Assembly: GCA_024698145.1 (NCBI GenBank)
Contig: JAILRO010000048.1
Span: 1-64,000 of the forward strand
DNA length: 64,000 bases
Reading direction: 5' to 3'
Origin: Lachnospiraceae bacterium
GTDB lineage: Bacteria; Bacillota; Clostridia; Lachnospirales; Lachnospiraceae
Position 1 is the first letter of the stretch; the number at the start of each line of letters is the position of its first letter. The notes under the pieces are model-generated. The model was not told the origin of the DNA and ran no database searches. It worked only from the letters and a program-made list of their open reading frames with translations. Positions 17,512-25,929 of the stretch are shown in pieces. The translations under genes were made by a program, and so were the position numbers.

Positions 17512-17543
17512 AAAAGGCCAATCGAAAGATTGGTCTTTTTTTT
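17512..17543 (+). terminator. Strong rho-independent terminator
   Basis: GGCCAATC-gaaa-GATTGGTC stem with a stable tetraloop, flanked by AAAA and a run of eight T. It separates the surface-protein remnant from the TIR gene. Confidence 0.88.
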
Positions 17544-17650
17544 GATTATGAGTGGATTATAGAGGTGAATTATTCTTCTCATAAACGCTTATTTGTGGTA
17601 TTATAAAGAGTAATAATTACGGTTTGTTTGGCTTAAAAGGAGATAACAGT

Positions 17651-18523
17651 ATGGCTGGCAAAAAATATGCTTTTATCAGTTATAGTTCAAAAGATAGTTC
17701 GTTTGTGAACAATTTTGTTAAAATCTTAAGAGATATGGGAGTTTCCTATTGGAAAGCACCGGATATGATTCCTGCAGGGTCTAATTATGCAAGAGAAATC
17801 CCAAAAGCAATTTCGGAGTGTGAAGTGTTTTTGCTTCTTCTTTCGGCTTCTTCACAAGAATCAATTTGGGTGGAGAAAGAATTGGACAGTGCAGTCAGAA
17901 ATCGTAAGGTTATTATACCGATACAGATTGATTCTACATCAATGAGTGAGATGTTTTTGTTTTACCTTAATAATGTGCAGATGATATCATATTCCGATAA
18001 TCCTGAAAATGCTGTTGTTGATCTGAAAGAAAAATTAGAGTTTTTGATATCAGGACAGCAAAAATCTATGTTAAAGCAAAAACAAACGGTGTCCGGCAGG
18101 AAAATAACCGCAGAACAGGCGAGGAGACAAAATGCGCTTTCTGTTAATAAAATCCCCACAGAGTGTCGTTATTGTAAGGGAGATTTGACGCAGATAGAAG
18201 TGGGAACATACCGATGTAATCAATGCGGAAAAGATAATTATGATGATTTCCAGACGGTTCGAAATTATTTGGAAAAACATGGAGCAACAGCAGCGGTTAT
18301 AATTGAACGTGAGACGGGAGTTTCACGAAGGGTGATTAATCACTTTTTTGAACAGGAATATTTAGAGATTCCCAAGTTGTCATCTGTTCGTTTATCTTGC
18401 TCGCAATGTGGCGCACCGATTAGGACAGGAGTTTTATGCGATTTGTGTAAATCAGGTCAAAAGAAAGGTTATGCAAGCAATAGCAGGCAGACTTCAAGAG
18501 GAACATGGCATACCAAATGGTAA
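17651..18523 (+). CDS. TIR domain protein with zinc-ribbon and HTH-like C-terminus
   Basis: 290 aa. The TIR domain (about 4-135) starts KYAFISYSSKDSSFVNNF and has the SIWVEKELD segment with Glu77 at the position of the catalytic Glu of TIR NADases. After a Gln/Lys-rich linker comes a zinc-ribbon (Cys172, 175, 189, 192), a helix-turn-helix-like stretch (YLEKHGATAAVIIERETGVS, RRVINHFFE) and a second Cys4 set (Cys250, 253, 263, 266). AAAAGGAGA supports ATG 17651. It sits 15 bp before a nucleotide cyclase gene. Likely a cytoplasmic signalling or NAD-cleaving effector; the zinc part may bind nucleic acid or protein. No cyclic-nucleotide-binding domain is seen. Confidence 0.82.
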   Translation: MAGKKYAFISYSSKDSSFVNNFVKILRDMGVSYWKAPDMIPAGSNYAREIPKAISECEVFLLLLSASSQESIWVEKELDSAVRNRKVIIPIQIDSTSMSEMFLFYLNNVQMISYSDNPENAVVDLKEKLEFLISGQQKSMLKQKQTVSGRKITAEQARRQNALSVNKIPTECRYCKGDLTQIEVGTYRCNQCGKDNYDDFQTVRNYLEKHGATAAVIIERETGVSRRVINHFFEQEYLEIPKLSSVRLSCSQCGAPIRTGVLCDLCKSGQKKGYASNSRQTSRGTWHTKW

Positions 18524-18538
18524 GATAGGGGTTTATCT

Positions 18539-19714
18539 ATGAAGAAAATAATTTGGGTTATTGGCAATGATAGAAATAAAATGATAGAAATGCAGAGAAA
18601 GATTAATATGACCGGAAGCATGCAGGCACTCTGTATGCTTTCTTATGAAGCTTTGCAAAAAGTAGTTGCCTCCGATAATTATAATAATTCATCTGATATT
18701 AGTAGACCTTCTTTGATAATTATAGACTATAATTTAATTGTAAAGTCTGATTTTGAGCCTTTATCAGTTATAAAAAAACAACGAGAGTTAGCAGGTGTTC
18801 CGTTATTTTTTGTAGTTGAGAAAAGAAGTGAAGATGTGGAGGAGGAATGCTATGCCAAAGGTGCGATGGTTATTCTTCATAAGTCTTTTTCGAAATCAGA
18901 GGTAATGAGGATAGAGAATGCCGCATGGCAATACGAGAATACAAAGAATTATGAGAAAATGCTTCAAAAACAGGCGACGGATTTAAAAGACGCAAAAGAG
19001 ATTGTCAGCCTGAACCGACAGTTGAAAACAATGAATGATCTGCTGTATCAGGTTTTGGGAAGATATTTTTCTGATGATGTTGTGGAGGTTATACTAGAAC
19101 AACCGCAAGGTGCTACGATTGGCGGTGAAAAACGCGAAGTTACCGTTATGATGTCTGATCTTAGAGGATTTACATCACTTTCAGAAGAAATGGAGCCTGA
19201 AACGGTGACGGCATTACTTAATTTTTATTTCGAAAAAATGCTTGAGGCAATTCTTAAGTATCATGGTACCGTAATTGAGTTCTTAGGTGATGGCTTGTTG
19301 TCTGTATTTGGTGCACCGCTTGATTTGGATAACCCTACCTCAGATGCAATTGCAGCGGCCATTTCCATGCAGAATGCTATGAAAGAGGTTAATAGTTATT
19401 GTGCAAAACAAGGTTATTCCGAACTTGAGATGGGTATCGGAATTCATTGCGGTGAGGTCTTTGTTGGAAATATCGGATCTGAAAGAATGATGCGATACAA
19501 TGTAATTGGTCGCGTGGTAAATGAGTGTTCTAGGATTGAAAGTAATAGTGCAGGAGGACAGATACTCGTTTCGGAGAAAGCAATTAGTAAAGCGGGTTGT
19601 CCGGTACAAGTTGCAGGAAGATTGGATATCATAGCAAAAGGATTGAAAAAACCTATTCCTGCAGGAGAGGTTGTAGGAATTGAAGGAGCCTATGAGTGCT
19701 ACATAGAAAAATGA
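18539..19714 (+). CDS. Class III nucleotide cyclase with receiver-like N-terminus
   Basis: 391 aa. Residues 1-125 have a receiver fold pattern with Asp63 (SLIIIDYN) and Lys115; a coiled-coil (about 135-165) leads to the cyclase domain (about 195-385). Both metal Asp are present (Asp207 in MMSDLRGFTS, Asp251 in EFLGDGLLSVFG), as are Asn328 and Arg332. The base-selecting positions are Glu247 and Asn321 rather than the Lys/Asp-Thr pair of typical adenylyl cyclases, so the product may not be cAMP. Lies in one unit with the TIR gene and the 19740 gene. No transmembrane part, so cytoplasmic. Confidence 0.85.
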   Translation: MKKIIWVIGNDRNKMIEMQRKINMTGSMQALCMLSYEALQKVVASDNYNNSSDISRPSLIIIDYNLIVKSDFEPLSVIKKQRELAGVPLFFVVEKRSEDVEEECYAKGAMVILHKSFSKSEVMRIENAAWQYENTKNYEKMLQKQATDLKDAKEIVSLNRQLKTMNDLLYQVLGRYFSDDVVEVILEQPQGATIGGEKREVTVMMSDLRGFTSLSEEMEPETVTALLNFYFEKMLEAILKYHGTVIEFLGDGLLSVFGAPLDLDNPTSDAIAAAISMQNAMKEVNSYCAKQGYSELEMGIGIHCGEVFVGNIGSERMMRYNVIGRVVNECSRIESNSAGGQILVSEKAISKAGCPVQVAGRLDIIAKGLKKPIPAGEVVGIEGAYECYIEK

Positions 19715-19739
19715 AGCAGGTAAGATTAGGAGCATGTTT

Positions 19740-20732
19740 ATGAATTGTGATAATTACGGATTTGAGCTGATTAATGGAATAGATGAATTAACAAACGGTC
19801 GGGAATGTTATCGTTATCATGATGAGCGGCTTGTGATTTGTGAAATCTCTCCCAATGTAATGGAAATGTTAGAGGAACAGGGAGAACAGGAAAAGAGTCG
19901 TGAATTATTGACTAAGATGGACTGCGACTATCTTTTGCTTGTTTGTAGCTGGCAAGTAGAAACAAGACTTTTGTTCTTATCTAATAACAAGAGATTGCGT
20001 GCTATTGAGTTTCTTGATTCGCTGGTGGATGAATACGGTTTGATTAAAGGTACCGAGTTCTTTGCAATTGCGCGAGTTTCTTCTGCAATTTTGCAGGCTC
20101 AGATTTTAGACTTAGAACTTAGCGGAATAATGGAATATTTTCTAAAAATGGGTGATTCGTATTTCAAGGAAAATGACTGGATATATGCAAGGGATTATCT
20201 TGCTAAGCAACCGGGTATTATTGAGGATTTTGACCGCTACCATAAGAAAAAGATTCCATGGGCTTATGTGAAATCAACGGCTATAGCGCCCGCAGGTAAT
20301 AAGATTCTTATTAAGTCTTTGGAAAATGAATCGGGAACAGAGATTGAAGCAGATGAGAATCTATATATTATGATTGGCTGTCGTGGAGAAGTATACTACA
20401 TTAAAAAGAATAAATTTGAGTCAACTTATGAAACCACTGAGGAAAAGTTAGATGTATTCAGACAGATGTTGGATTTTCTTCCTGAGGTGGAGACGGTGCC
20501 GGATGGTGAGTATATCAGTTTGGACGAGATGGCACACCTTTGTTACCCAAAAAGAGGCAACGGTATCTACGCAAAACAGCTTGATAAACGTACAAAAGTA
20601 TTTCCTGCTGATAAGGACGGGGATTATTTTCTTGGAAGATGCGGAGATTATATGGCTGTTAGAGTAGATGATCTTAGTGATATATACATTATACAGAAGG
20701 ATATTTTTAAACATACATATGAATTAGAGTAA
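19740..20732 (+). CDS. Unknown protein with two PGDYG-like repeats
   Basis: 330 aa; ATG 19740 is preferred over ATG 19734 because TTAGGAG is 7 bp away. No recognised enzyme motif in residues 1-170, which are mainly helical. The C-terminal half holds two similar segments: GNKILIKSLEN...EVYYIKKNKFESTYE and GDYFLGRCGDYMAV...IYIIQKDIFKHTYE, both of the style of the PGDYG domain, a small fold of unknown role. Third gene of the TIR-cyclase unit and directly followed by a terminator. It may sense or regulate the cyclase; function unknown. Confidence 0.6.
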   Translation: MNCDNYGFELINGIDELTNGRECYRYHDERLVICEISPNVMEMLEEQGEQEKSRELLTKMDCDYLLLVCSWQVETRLLFLSNNKRLRAIEFLDSLVDEYGLIKGTEFFAIARVSSAILQAQILDLELSGIMEYFLKMGDSYFKENDWIYARDYLAKQPGIIEDFDRYHKKKIPWAYVKSTAIAPAGNKILIKSLENESGTEIEADENLYIMIGCRGEVYYIKKNKFESTYETTEEKLDVFRQMLDFLPEVETVPDGEYISLDEMAHLCYPKRGNGIYAKQLDKRTKVFPADKDGDYFLGRCGDYMAVRVDDLSDIYIIQKDIFKHTYELE

Positions 20733-20737
20733 ATGTT

Positions 20738-20770
20738 AACCCTGCCAGGTTGATCTTGGCGGGGTTTTTA
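20738..20770 (+). terminator. Rho-independent terminator closing the TIR-cyclase unit
   Basis: AACCCTGCCA pairs with TGGCGGGGTT (one T-G wobble) and is followed by TTTTTA. It starts 5 bp after the stop of the 19740 gene. Confidence 0.85.
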
Positions 20771-20776
20771 TATTAT

Positions 20777-20790
20777 ATGACATTTGTCAT
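20777..20790. promoter_or_regulatory. Perfect 14-bp palindrome, candidate response-regulator site
   Basis: ATGACA-TT-TGTCAT lies about 100 bp before the ABC operon, upstream of a TATAAT-like box (about 20836). NarL/DesR-type response regulators bind inverted repeats of this kind, and this operon encodes one (25299). The link is inferred. Confidence 0.5.
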
Positions 20791-20887
20791 GAAGAGTTGT
20801 GATTGCAGACACTACAATATTATTTTTATTAGACTATAATGTGAGTATATCAAGAAAATATTCTTTTAGGAGAAAGGAAGATTAGCT

Positions 20888-21835
20888 ATGGCAAATACAG
20901 TAGTGGAAATCAACAACTTAGTTAAGAGGTACAAGGAATTAATCGCACTTGATAATTTTGGCCTTACAATAAAAGAAGGAGAGATATTCGGACTATTAGG
21001 ACCGAATGGTTCCGGTAAGACAACAACAATTAACTGTCTTTTGTCGCTCTTATCTTACGACAAAGGTGAAATCAAGCTCTTTGATGAGAAAATGACACCG
21101 TCAAGGAGAGATTTAAAAAGCAGAATAGGTGTAGTTCCACAGAATGTTGCGGTTTTTGACGAACTTACGGTTTATGAGAATGTTGAATACTTCTGTGGTT
21201 TGTATATTAAGGATAAGCAGTTGAAAAAGAAGTGCGTTGAGGAAGCAATAGAGTTTGTTGATATAGCTGATTTTAAGAAGTTTTATCCAAAGAAACTTTC
21301 GGGCGGTTTGCTTAGAAGACTTAATATTGCTTGTGGAATAGCGCATAAGCCGGAACTTATTATATTTGATGAACCGACTGTTGCAGTCGATCCTCAATCG
21401 AGAAACAGAATTTTAGAGGGAATCGCAGAGCTTAACAATAACGGTGCAACAATCATTTATACATCGCATTACATGGAAGAGGTAGAGCAACTTTGTAACA
21501 GGGTTTTAATCATGGATAAGGGTAAAAAGGTTGCAGAAGGAACCAAAGATGAGCTTAAGGGAATGATTAAAAACACTGAAAGCATTGTTGTCGATGTAAG
21601 ACGATTAAGCGATGAGGCGTTAAATGATATCAAGGGACTTCATCATGTGTATGATGTCAAGTATATGAATGGTACTTTGACAGTTAAGTGTAGCGGTGGA
21701 AAGCATAATATAACACATGTTTCAGAGTATTTTGAGAAGAATGGAATTGACTATGACAGAATATATTCCGAGCTTCCGACACTTAACGATGTATTCTTAG
21801 AGATAACAGGTAAGGAATTGAGAGATAAGGAGTGA
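20888..21835 (+). CDS. ABC-2 exporter ATP-binding protein
   Basis: 315 aa ATPase of the drug/antimicrobial export type. Walker A GPNGSGKTT, signature LSGGLLRRLN, Walker B LIIFDEPT and H-loop YTSHYMEE are visible; the C-terminal 90 residues are the extra domain usual in this family. First gene of an operon with two permeases and a two-component system, the arrangement seen for LnrLMN/YfiLMN and similar self-sensing exporters. Starts 4 bp before the first permease gene is reached at its end. Confidence 0.92.
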   Translation: MANTVVEINNLVKRYKELIALDNFGLTIKEGEIFGLLGPNGSGKTTTINCLLSLLSYDKGEIKLFDEKMTPSRRDLKSRIGVVPQNVAVFDELTVYENVEYFCGLYIKDKQLKKKCVEEAIEFVDIADFKKFYPKKLSGGLLRRLNIACGIAHKPELIIFDEPTVAVDPQSRNRILEGIAELNNNGATIIYTSHYMEEVEQLCNRVLIMDKGKKVAEGTKDELKGMIKNTESIVVDVRRLSDEALNDIKGLHHVYDVKYMNGTLTVKCSGGKHNITHVSEYFEKNGIDYDRIYSELPTLNDVFLEITGKELRDKE

Positions 21836-21839
21836 TAGC

Positions 21840-22994
21840 ATGTTTTTAACTGTATTTGTTAACAGATTCAAAATCGTACTTAGAAGTGTAGATGCTATTC
21901 TCTGGTCTTTGGCATTTGCATTGGCACTTGGAACACTGTTTTATTTCGCATTTAAATCAATATACAAAAATGCAATGAATGTAACTGTTGATGTTGCGGT
22001 TGTAGAGGGAGAGGAGCAGTATGGTTCCGGAAACATGAGTGATTTGCTCAAAGAACTTACCTATGAAGACGGAACAAAGATGCTTAATATTAAGAAGGTT
22101 GACATGAAAGAAGCGAAAAAACTTCTTGATGCGAAGGAACCTAAGGTAAGCGGCATCATTGACTTAAGAGAAATGTCTGATATCAAACTTATTGTAAATG
22201 AAACCGGCGTTGAAGCAAGTATGCTTGGTGGAATAGTAAGCATATTAAGGCAGTATTCATCAATAATTGTCGAGACAATAAAAAGTAATCCTGCTAATGT
22301 CAATTCGGTTATTGAATCATTTGACAATGATGTAAAAGGACTTGTCAAATCCGAGCCAATAACAGGAAACAATAAAGATCCATATGTAAATTATTTTTAC
22401 AACTTAATTGCCATGATGGCTGTTATGGCATCGATGTCCGGAGTTTCAATTCCGGAAAGCTGCCAGGCTAACCAGTCAGAAGTGGGTAAAAGAGTTGATT
22501 GCTCGCCGGTAAACAGAGTTTTATATGAGATAGCAGGTCTTTTGTCTGCGGCAATTATCAAGATTGCGATAACCATAATAGGTTTGTGTTATTTCATTTT
22601 CGTTTTGAAGATCGATTTTGGTGGAGACTTGCCGTATATATTCATGACAGCGATTCTTGCAACACTTTTGGGATTATCACTTGGTTTTTTTATAGGACAC
22701 ATAGGAAGTTTCTCAAAGAAAACAAGAGAGAATATATTGACTACGGTTGTTGTTGCCGGTGGTTTTTTGTCAGGACTTATGGTTGCTAATATTAAATCCT
22801 TAATTGAGGTGAAATGTCCGATTATTAACAGAATTAATCCATCGGCTGTTATATCTGACGCATTCTACACACTTAATATGTATGGAGTCTCAGATAGGTT
22901 CTATCATTCGATTATATACATTGTAGGTCTTACGATAGTATTCATTGTAGCCGGTCTTATAATGTCAAGGAGGAAGAGTTATGCAAGTCTTTAA
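21840..22994 (+). CDS. ABC-2 transporter permease with extracytoplasmic domain
   Basis: 384 aa. One N-terminal membrane helix (about 18-40), a large extracytoplasmic part (about 45-190) and five to six C-terminal helices: the ABC2_membrane_3 (YhgE/Pip-like) layout. GGAGTGAT site before ATG. It overlaps the second permease by 14 bp, so both subunits are coupled. Exported compound unknown. Confidence 0.86.
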   Translation: MFLTVFVNRFKIVLRSVDAILWSLAFALALGTLFYFAFKSIYKNAMNVTVDVAVVEGEEQYGSGNMSDLLKELTYEDGTKMLNIKKVDMKEAKKLLDAKEPKVSGIIDLREMSDIKLIVNETGVEASMLGGIVSILRQYSSIIVETIKSNPANVNSVIESFDNDVKGLVKSEPITGNNKDPYVNYFYNLIAMMAVMASMSGVSIPESCQANQSEVGKRVDCSPVNRVLYEIAGLLSAAIIKIAITIIGLCYFIFVLKIDFGGDLPYIFMTAILATLLGLSLGFFIGHIGSFSKKTRENILTTVVVAGGFLSGLMVANIKSLIEVKCPIINRINPSAVISDAFYTLNMYGVSDRFYHSIIYIVGLTIVFIVAGLIMSRRKSYASL

Positions 22995-24138
22995 AGCTTT
23001 TTTTAAACTGGTTTGTAAATATAAAGTCGGTATGTTTCTTTATTTTGGGTTGTGCGCATTAATGACTGTGCTTGTTGCTTCACAGTACAATTCTGACAGC
23101 AAAGAAAACTCATTTACAAGTAACAGATATTCTATAATTGTAAAGGATAATGATAATACCAAGCTTTCTAAAGCGGTCGTTGATTACTTAAAGAAACAAC
23201 AAAATGTGGAGTTTCATGATTACACAGAGGATGAACTTAAGGATCTTATTTACAGTGAGTTTTATACGGCTTACGTAGAGATTCCTAAAGGTTTCATGGA
23301 TAAACATCGAGATGATGATGCACTGCAGATAAAAACGCTTTATGATACAGGAAGAGCTTCAGGAAACTTCGTTATATTGCAACTTGATTCATTTACCCAG
23401 GGAATTGTAAGGTGTGAAAATGCCGGTTTTAGCCTTGACGATGCGATTAAGAATACAAAGGAAGCTGTAGAAACGGATAATTTTGTAAAGCTTAATGAAA
23501 AAAATGATGATTCTAATTCAAATAGCAAGTTATATAGTTTATTTTTGTTCATACCTTATGGTATAATGAGTATAGTTTTATGGTGCGTGCTTCCTGTTGT
23601 ACTTAGGTTCAGCAGTAAGGATATCAAATCACGAACAGCGATTTCGTCGATATCATCACATGAGAGAACAATTGCATTGTTTTTAGGCTCTACTGTTGTT
23701 TGTGTATGCGTATATATAGCAATGCTTATTTTGTCGGGATGTTTTTTGAAAGAGTATCTGTTTACAGAGAAATGGTTCCTGGCAGCACTTAACCTTTTCG
23801 TGTTTTCGTTGGTTAATGGCGCATTCCTTATGTTTGTTGCATCATTCCCTTCAAAGAGTATACTGAAGGCAAAAGATGTTTTAATTAATATAATTACAAT
23901 TGCATTCTCGTTTTTGGGCGGAATCTTCGTGCCTCTTGAACTTCTTGGGGAGGATGTAAGAAATGTCGGAAGATTTCTTCCAACTTACTGGTATGCGGTA
24001 GGTCTGCAAAAGATTGAGGCCGGAAGTTCGTTTGCTGATGTATCTTCCTGTTTCGGAATGCAGGCAATATTCGGAGTGTTTTGTCTGGCAGCGGGACTTG
24101 CGATATCAAGAGTCTATATGTATCTTAAGGAGAGTTAA
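22981..24138 (+). CDS. ABC-2 transporter permease, second subunit
   Basis: 385 aa with the same layout as its neighbour: helix near residues 15-35, outside domain to about 185, then a six-helix C-terminal part with LGGIFVPLELLGEDVR before the last loop. AAGGAGGAAG precedes ATG 22981 inside the previous gene. Forms the heterodimeric channel with the 21840 product. Confidence 0.86.
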   Translation: MQVFKAFFKLVCKYKVGMFLYFGLCALMTVLVASQYNSDSKENSFTSNRYSIIVKDNDNTKLSKAVVDYLKKQQNVEFHDYTEDELKDLIYSEFYTAYVEIPKGFMDKHRDDDALQIKTLYDTGRASGNFVILQLDSFTQGIVRCENAGFSLDDAIKNTKEAVETDNFVKLNEKNDDSNSNSKLYSLFLFIPYGIMSIVLWCVLPVVLRFSSKDIKSRTAISSISSHERTIALFLGSTVVCVCVYIAMLILSGCFLKEYLFTEKWFLAALNLFVFSLVNGAFLMFVASFPSKSILKAKDVLINIITIAFSFLGGIFVPLELLGEDVRNVGRFLPTYWYAVGLQKIEAGSSFADVSSCFGMQAIFGVFCLAAGLAISRVYMYLKES

Positions 24139-24163
24139 TCTTTCTTGAGTACGGGAGAACTTT

Positions 24164-25288
24164 ATGGAACGGTTTATTGATAGAATAATAATATTTTTAA
24201 TGATGGTATTTGTCGGTCGTATGATTATGACCGACAGATACCTTATTGTCGTTTTATATTCGGTTTTATCTTTGGCTTTTTTTGATTTTTTTCTTTTGTT
24301 TAAGACAACGCAGAAAGATAGATTACAACTTAATCTTACGAGCGAAAAGGTTGCTTTTGTTTTGCAGATATTGACCGTTTCGGCAGCATTTATTGATAAA
24401 GACCTTATTGTTATGGTGCCGATTGCATTGTATGGTGCAGTTACTATAAGGAATTATGTAGCCGCTGTAATGGCGTTTGTTGCTGCTTTGATTTACACAG
24501 GTGTTGATGAGCCGATTTCTGTTATTCTTTATGTTGAACTGTTGCTGGTGGTTGCTGTTTACTTAAGTGTTAAATGTGGTAGAAATGAGAAGCTTAAGAA
24601 AAAGGTTATAAGTTTTCGTGATGAGTCTGTCATTAAGACGGACGAACTTAAGAAAAAGAATGCAGAGCTCATTCAAGCCAGAGACGATGAAGTATATTTT
24701 GGAAGACTTAAGGAACGTAATCGAATAGCAAGGGAGATTCACGATAATGTAGGACACATGCTTACAAGGGCAATATTACAGCTTGGGGCGCTTATTGCAA
24801 TCTGTAAGGATGAAACTTTAAAGAGTGGATTAAAGGATTTAAAGGCAACTCTTGATACGGCAATGAATAACATAAGAAACAGCGTGCATGATTTGCGTGA
24901 TGAAGCTATAGATATTCCTTCGGCTATCGAGGAGATTGCGGCACCTCTTAAGGAAGACCGGAATCTGAAACTTGAAATTGACATTTCCTCTGATGTTGAT
25001 AAAGACATCAAGTATGCGATTATAGGTGTTGTGAAGGAAGCGGTTTCTAACATAATCAAACATAGTGATAACGAGAATGTTGATATTACATTGATTGAAC
25101 ATCCGGCTATGTATCAGTTGGTAGTTCACGATTATGGTGAGAAGAACAGAAAAGGCCTGTATGTGGATGAAGTTGATTACAGTGGTATGGGACTTGATAA
25201 TATAAAAGCACGAGTTAATGGTGTTGGCGGTAATGTTCTTATAACCGGTGATGACGGTTTCAAAATATTTGTGACTATAGGAAAGTGA
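24164..25288 (+). CDS. NarL-type sensor histidine kinase
   Basis: 374 aa. Four to five membrane helices fill residues 1-137 with almost no outside loop, an arrangement often called intramembrane-sensing. A coiled linker leads to the HisKA_3 phosphoacceptor His193 in RIAREIHDNVGH, then an HATPase_c domain with KEAVSNIIKHSDNENVDIT and the G-box DYSGMGLDNI. Its partner response regulator starts 10 bp later. Probably senses the state of the ABC exporter or its substrate at the membrane and controls the same operon (inference from layout). Confidence 0.9.
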   Translation: MERFIDRIIIFLMMVFVGRMIMTDRYLIVVLYSVLSLAFFDFFLLFKTTQKDRLQLNLTSEKVAFVLQILTVSAAFIDKDLIVMVPIALYGAVTIRNYVAAVMAFVAALIYTGVDEPISVILYVELLLVVAVYLSVKCGRNEKLKKKVISFRDESVIKTDELKKKNAELIQARDDEVYFGRLKERNRIAREIHDNVGHMLTRAILQLGALIAICKDETLKSGLKDLKATLDTAMNNIRNSVHDLRDEAIDIPSAIEEIAAPLKEDRNLKLEIDISSDVDKDIKYAIIGVVKEAVSNIIKHSDNENVDITLIEHPAMYQLVVHDYGEKNRKGLYVDEVDYSGMGLDNIKARVNGVGGNVLITGDDGFKIFVTIGK

Positions 25289-25298
25289 GAGGCTTGAT

Positions 25299-25925
25299 AT
25301 GAAGATTGTTATAGTGGACGATGACAAATTAGTTGCAATGTCGCTGAAAATGATAATAGAGGCAAGTAATGAGGCGGAAGTATTGGCTTGCGGTCATTCC
25401 GGCAAAGAGGCAATAGAACTGTATGACGAGTATAAACCGGATATTTTATTAATGGATATACGCATGGAAGAAATGTCGGGACTTGAGGCCGGAGAAGTGA
25501 TAATTGATAAACACGAGGAAGCAAAACTTCTGTTTCTGACTACATTTAACGATGACGAATATATCGTTAAGGCACTTTCTATCGGTGCAAAGGGTTATAT
25601 CATCAAACAGGAATACGAAAGTATTGTGCCGGCGTTAAAAGCGGTATATGAAGGACAGACGGTCTTTGGAAGTGACGTTATGGGAAAGATTCCCGGTATG
25701 CTTAAAATGAACCACGAAAAAGGGTTTGATTATGAGAAGTTTGGATTAAGCGGACAGGAATATGAGATTGTTGAACTTGTCGCACAGGGACTATCCAACA
25801 AGGAAATTGCAGATGAATTATGTTTGTCGGAGGGAACGGTAAGAAATTATATAAGTACTATACTTAGTAAGTTGGAACTTAGAGATAGAACAAATCTTGC
25901 TATTTTTTACTACAAGGAGGTGTAA
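25299..25925 (+). CDS. NarL/LuxR family response regulator
   Basis: 208 aa. Receiver domain with acidic patch VDDDK and phosphoacceptor Asp53 (ILLMDIRM), conserved Lys in GAKGYIIKQE; LuxR-type HTH at about 145-205 with LSGQEYEIVELVAQGLSNKE and LCLSEGTVRNYIS. Cognate to the kinase upstream. GAGGCTTGAT before ATG 25299. Its last codons contain the AAGGAGG ribosome site of the CoA-transferase gene, tying that gene to this operon. Candidate target: palindrome at 20777. Confidence 0.92.
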   Translation: MKIVIVDDDKLVAMSLKMIIEASNEAEVLACGHSGKEAIELYDEYKPDILLMDIRMEEMSGLEAGEVIIDKHEEAKLLFLTTFNDDEYIVKALSIGAKGYIIKQEYESIVPALKAVYEGQTVFGSDVMGKIPGMLKMNHEKGFDYEKFGLSGQEYEIVELVAQGLSNKEIADELCLSEGTVRNYISTILSKLELRDRTNLAIFYYKEV

Positions 25926-25929
25926 CAAA

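Noticed and set aside
17651-20732. Calling the unit a Pycsar or Thoeris system outright
   Set aside because: No cyclic-nucleotide-binding domain in the TIR protein and no SIR2-like partner; only a resemblance in parts is supported.
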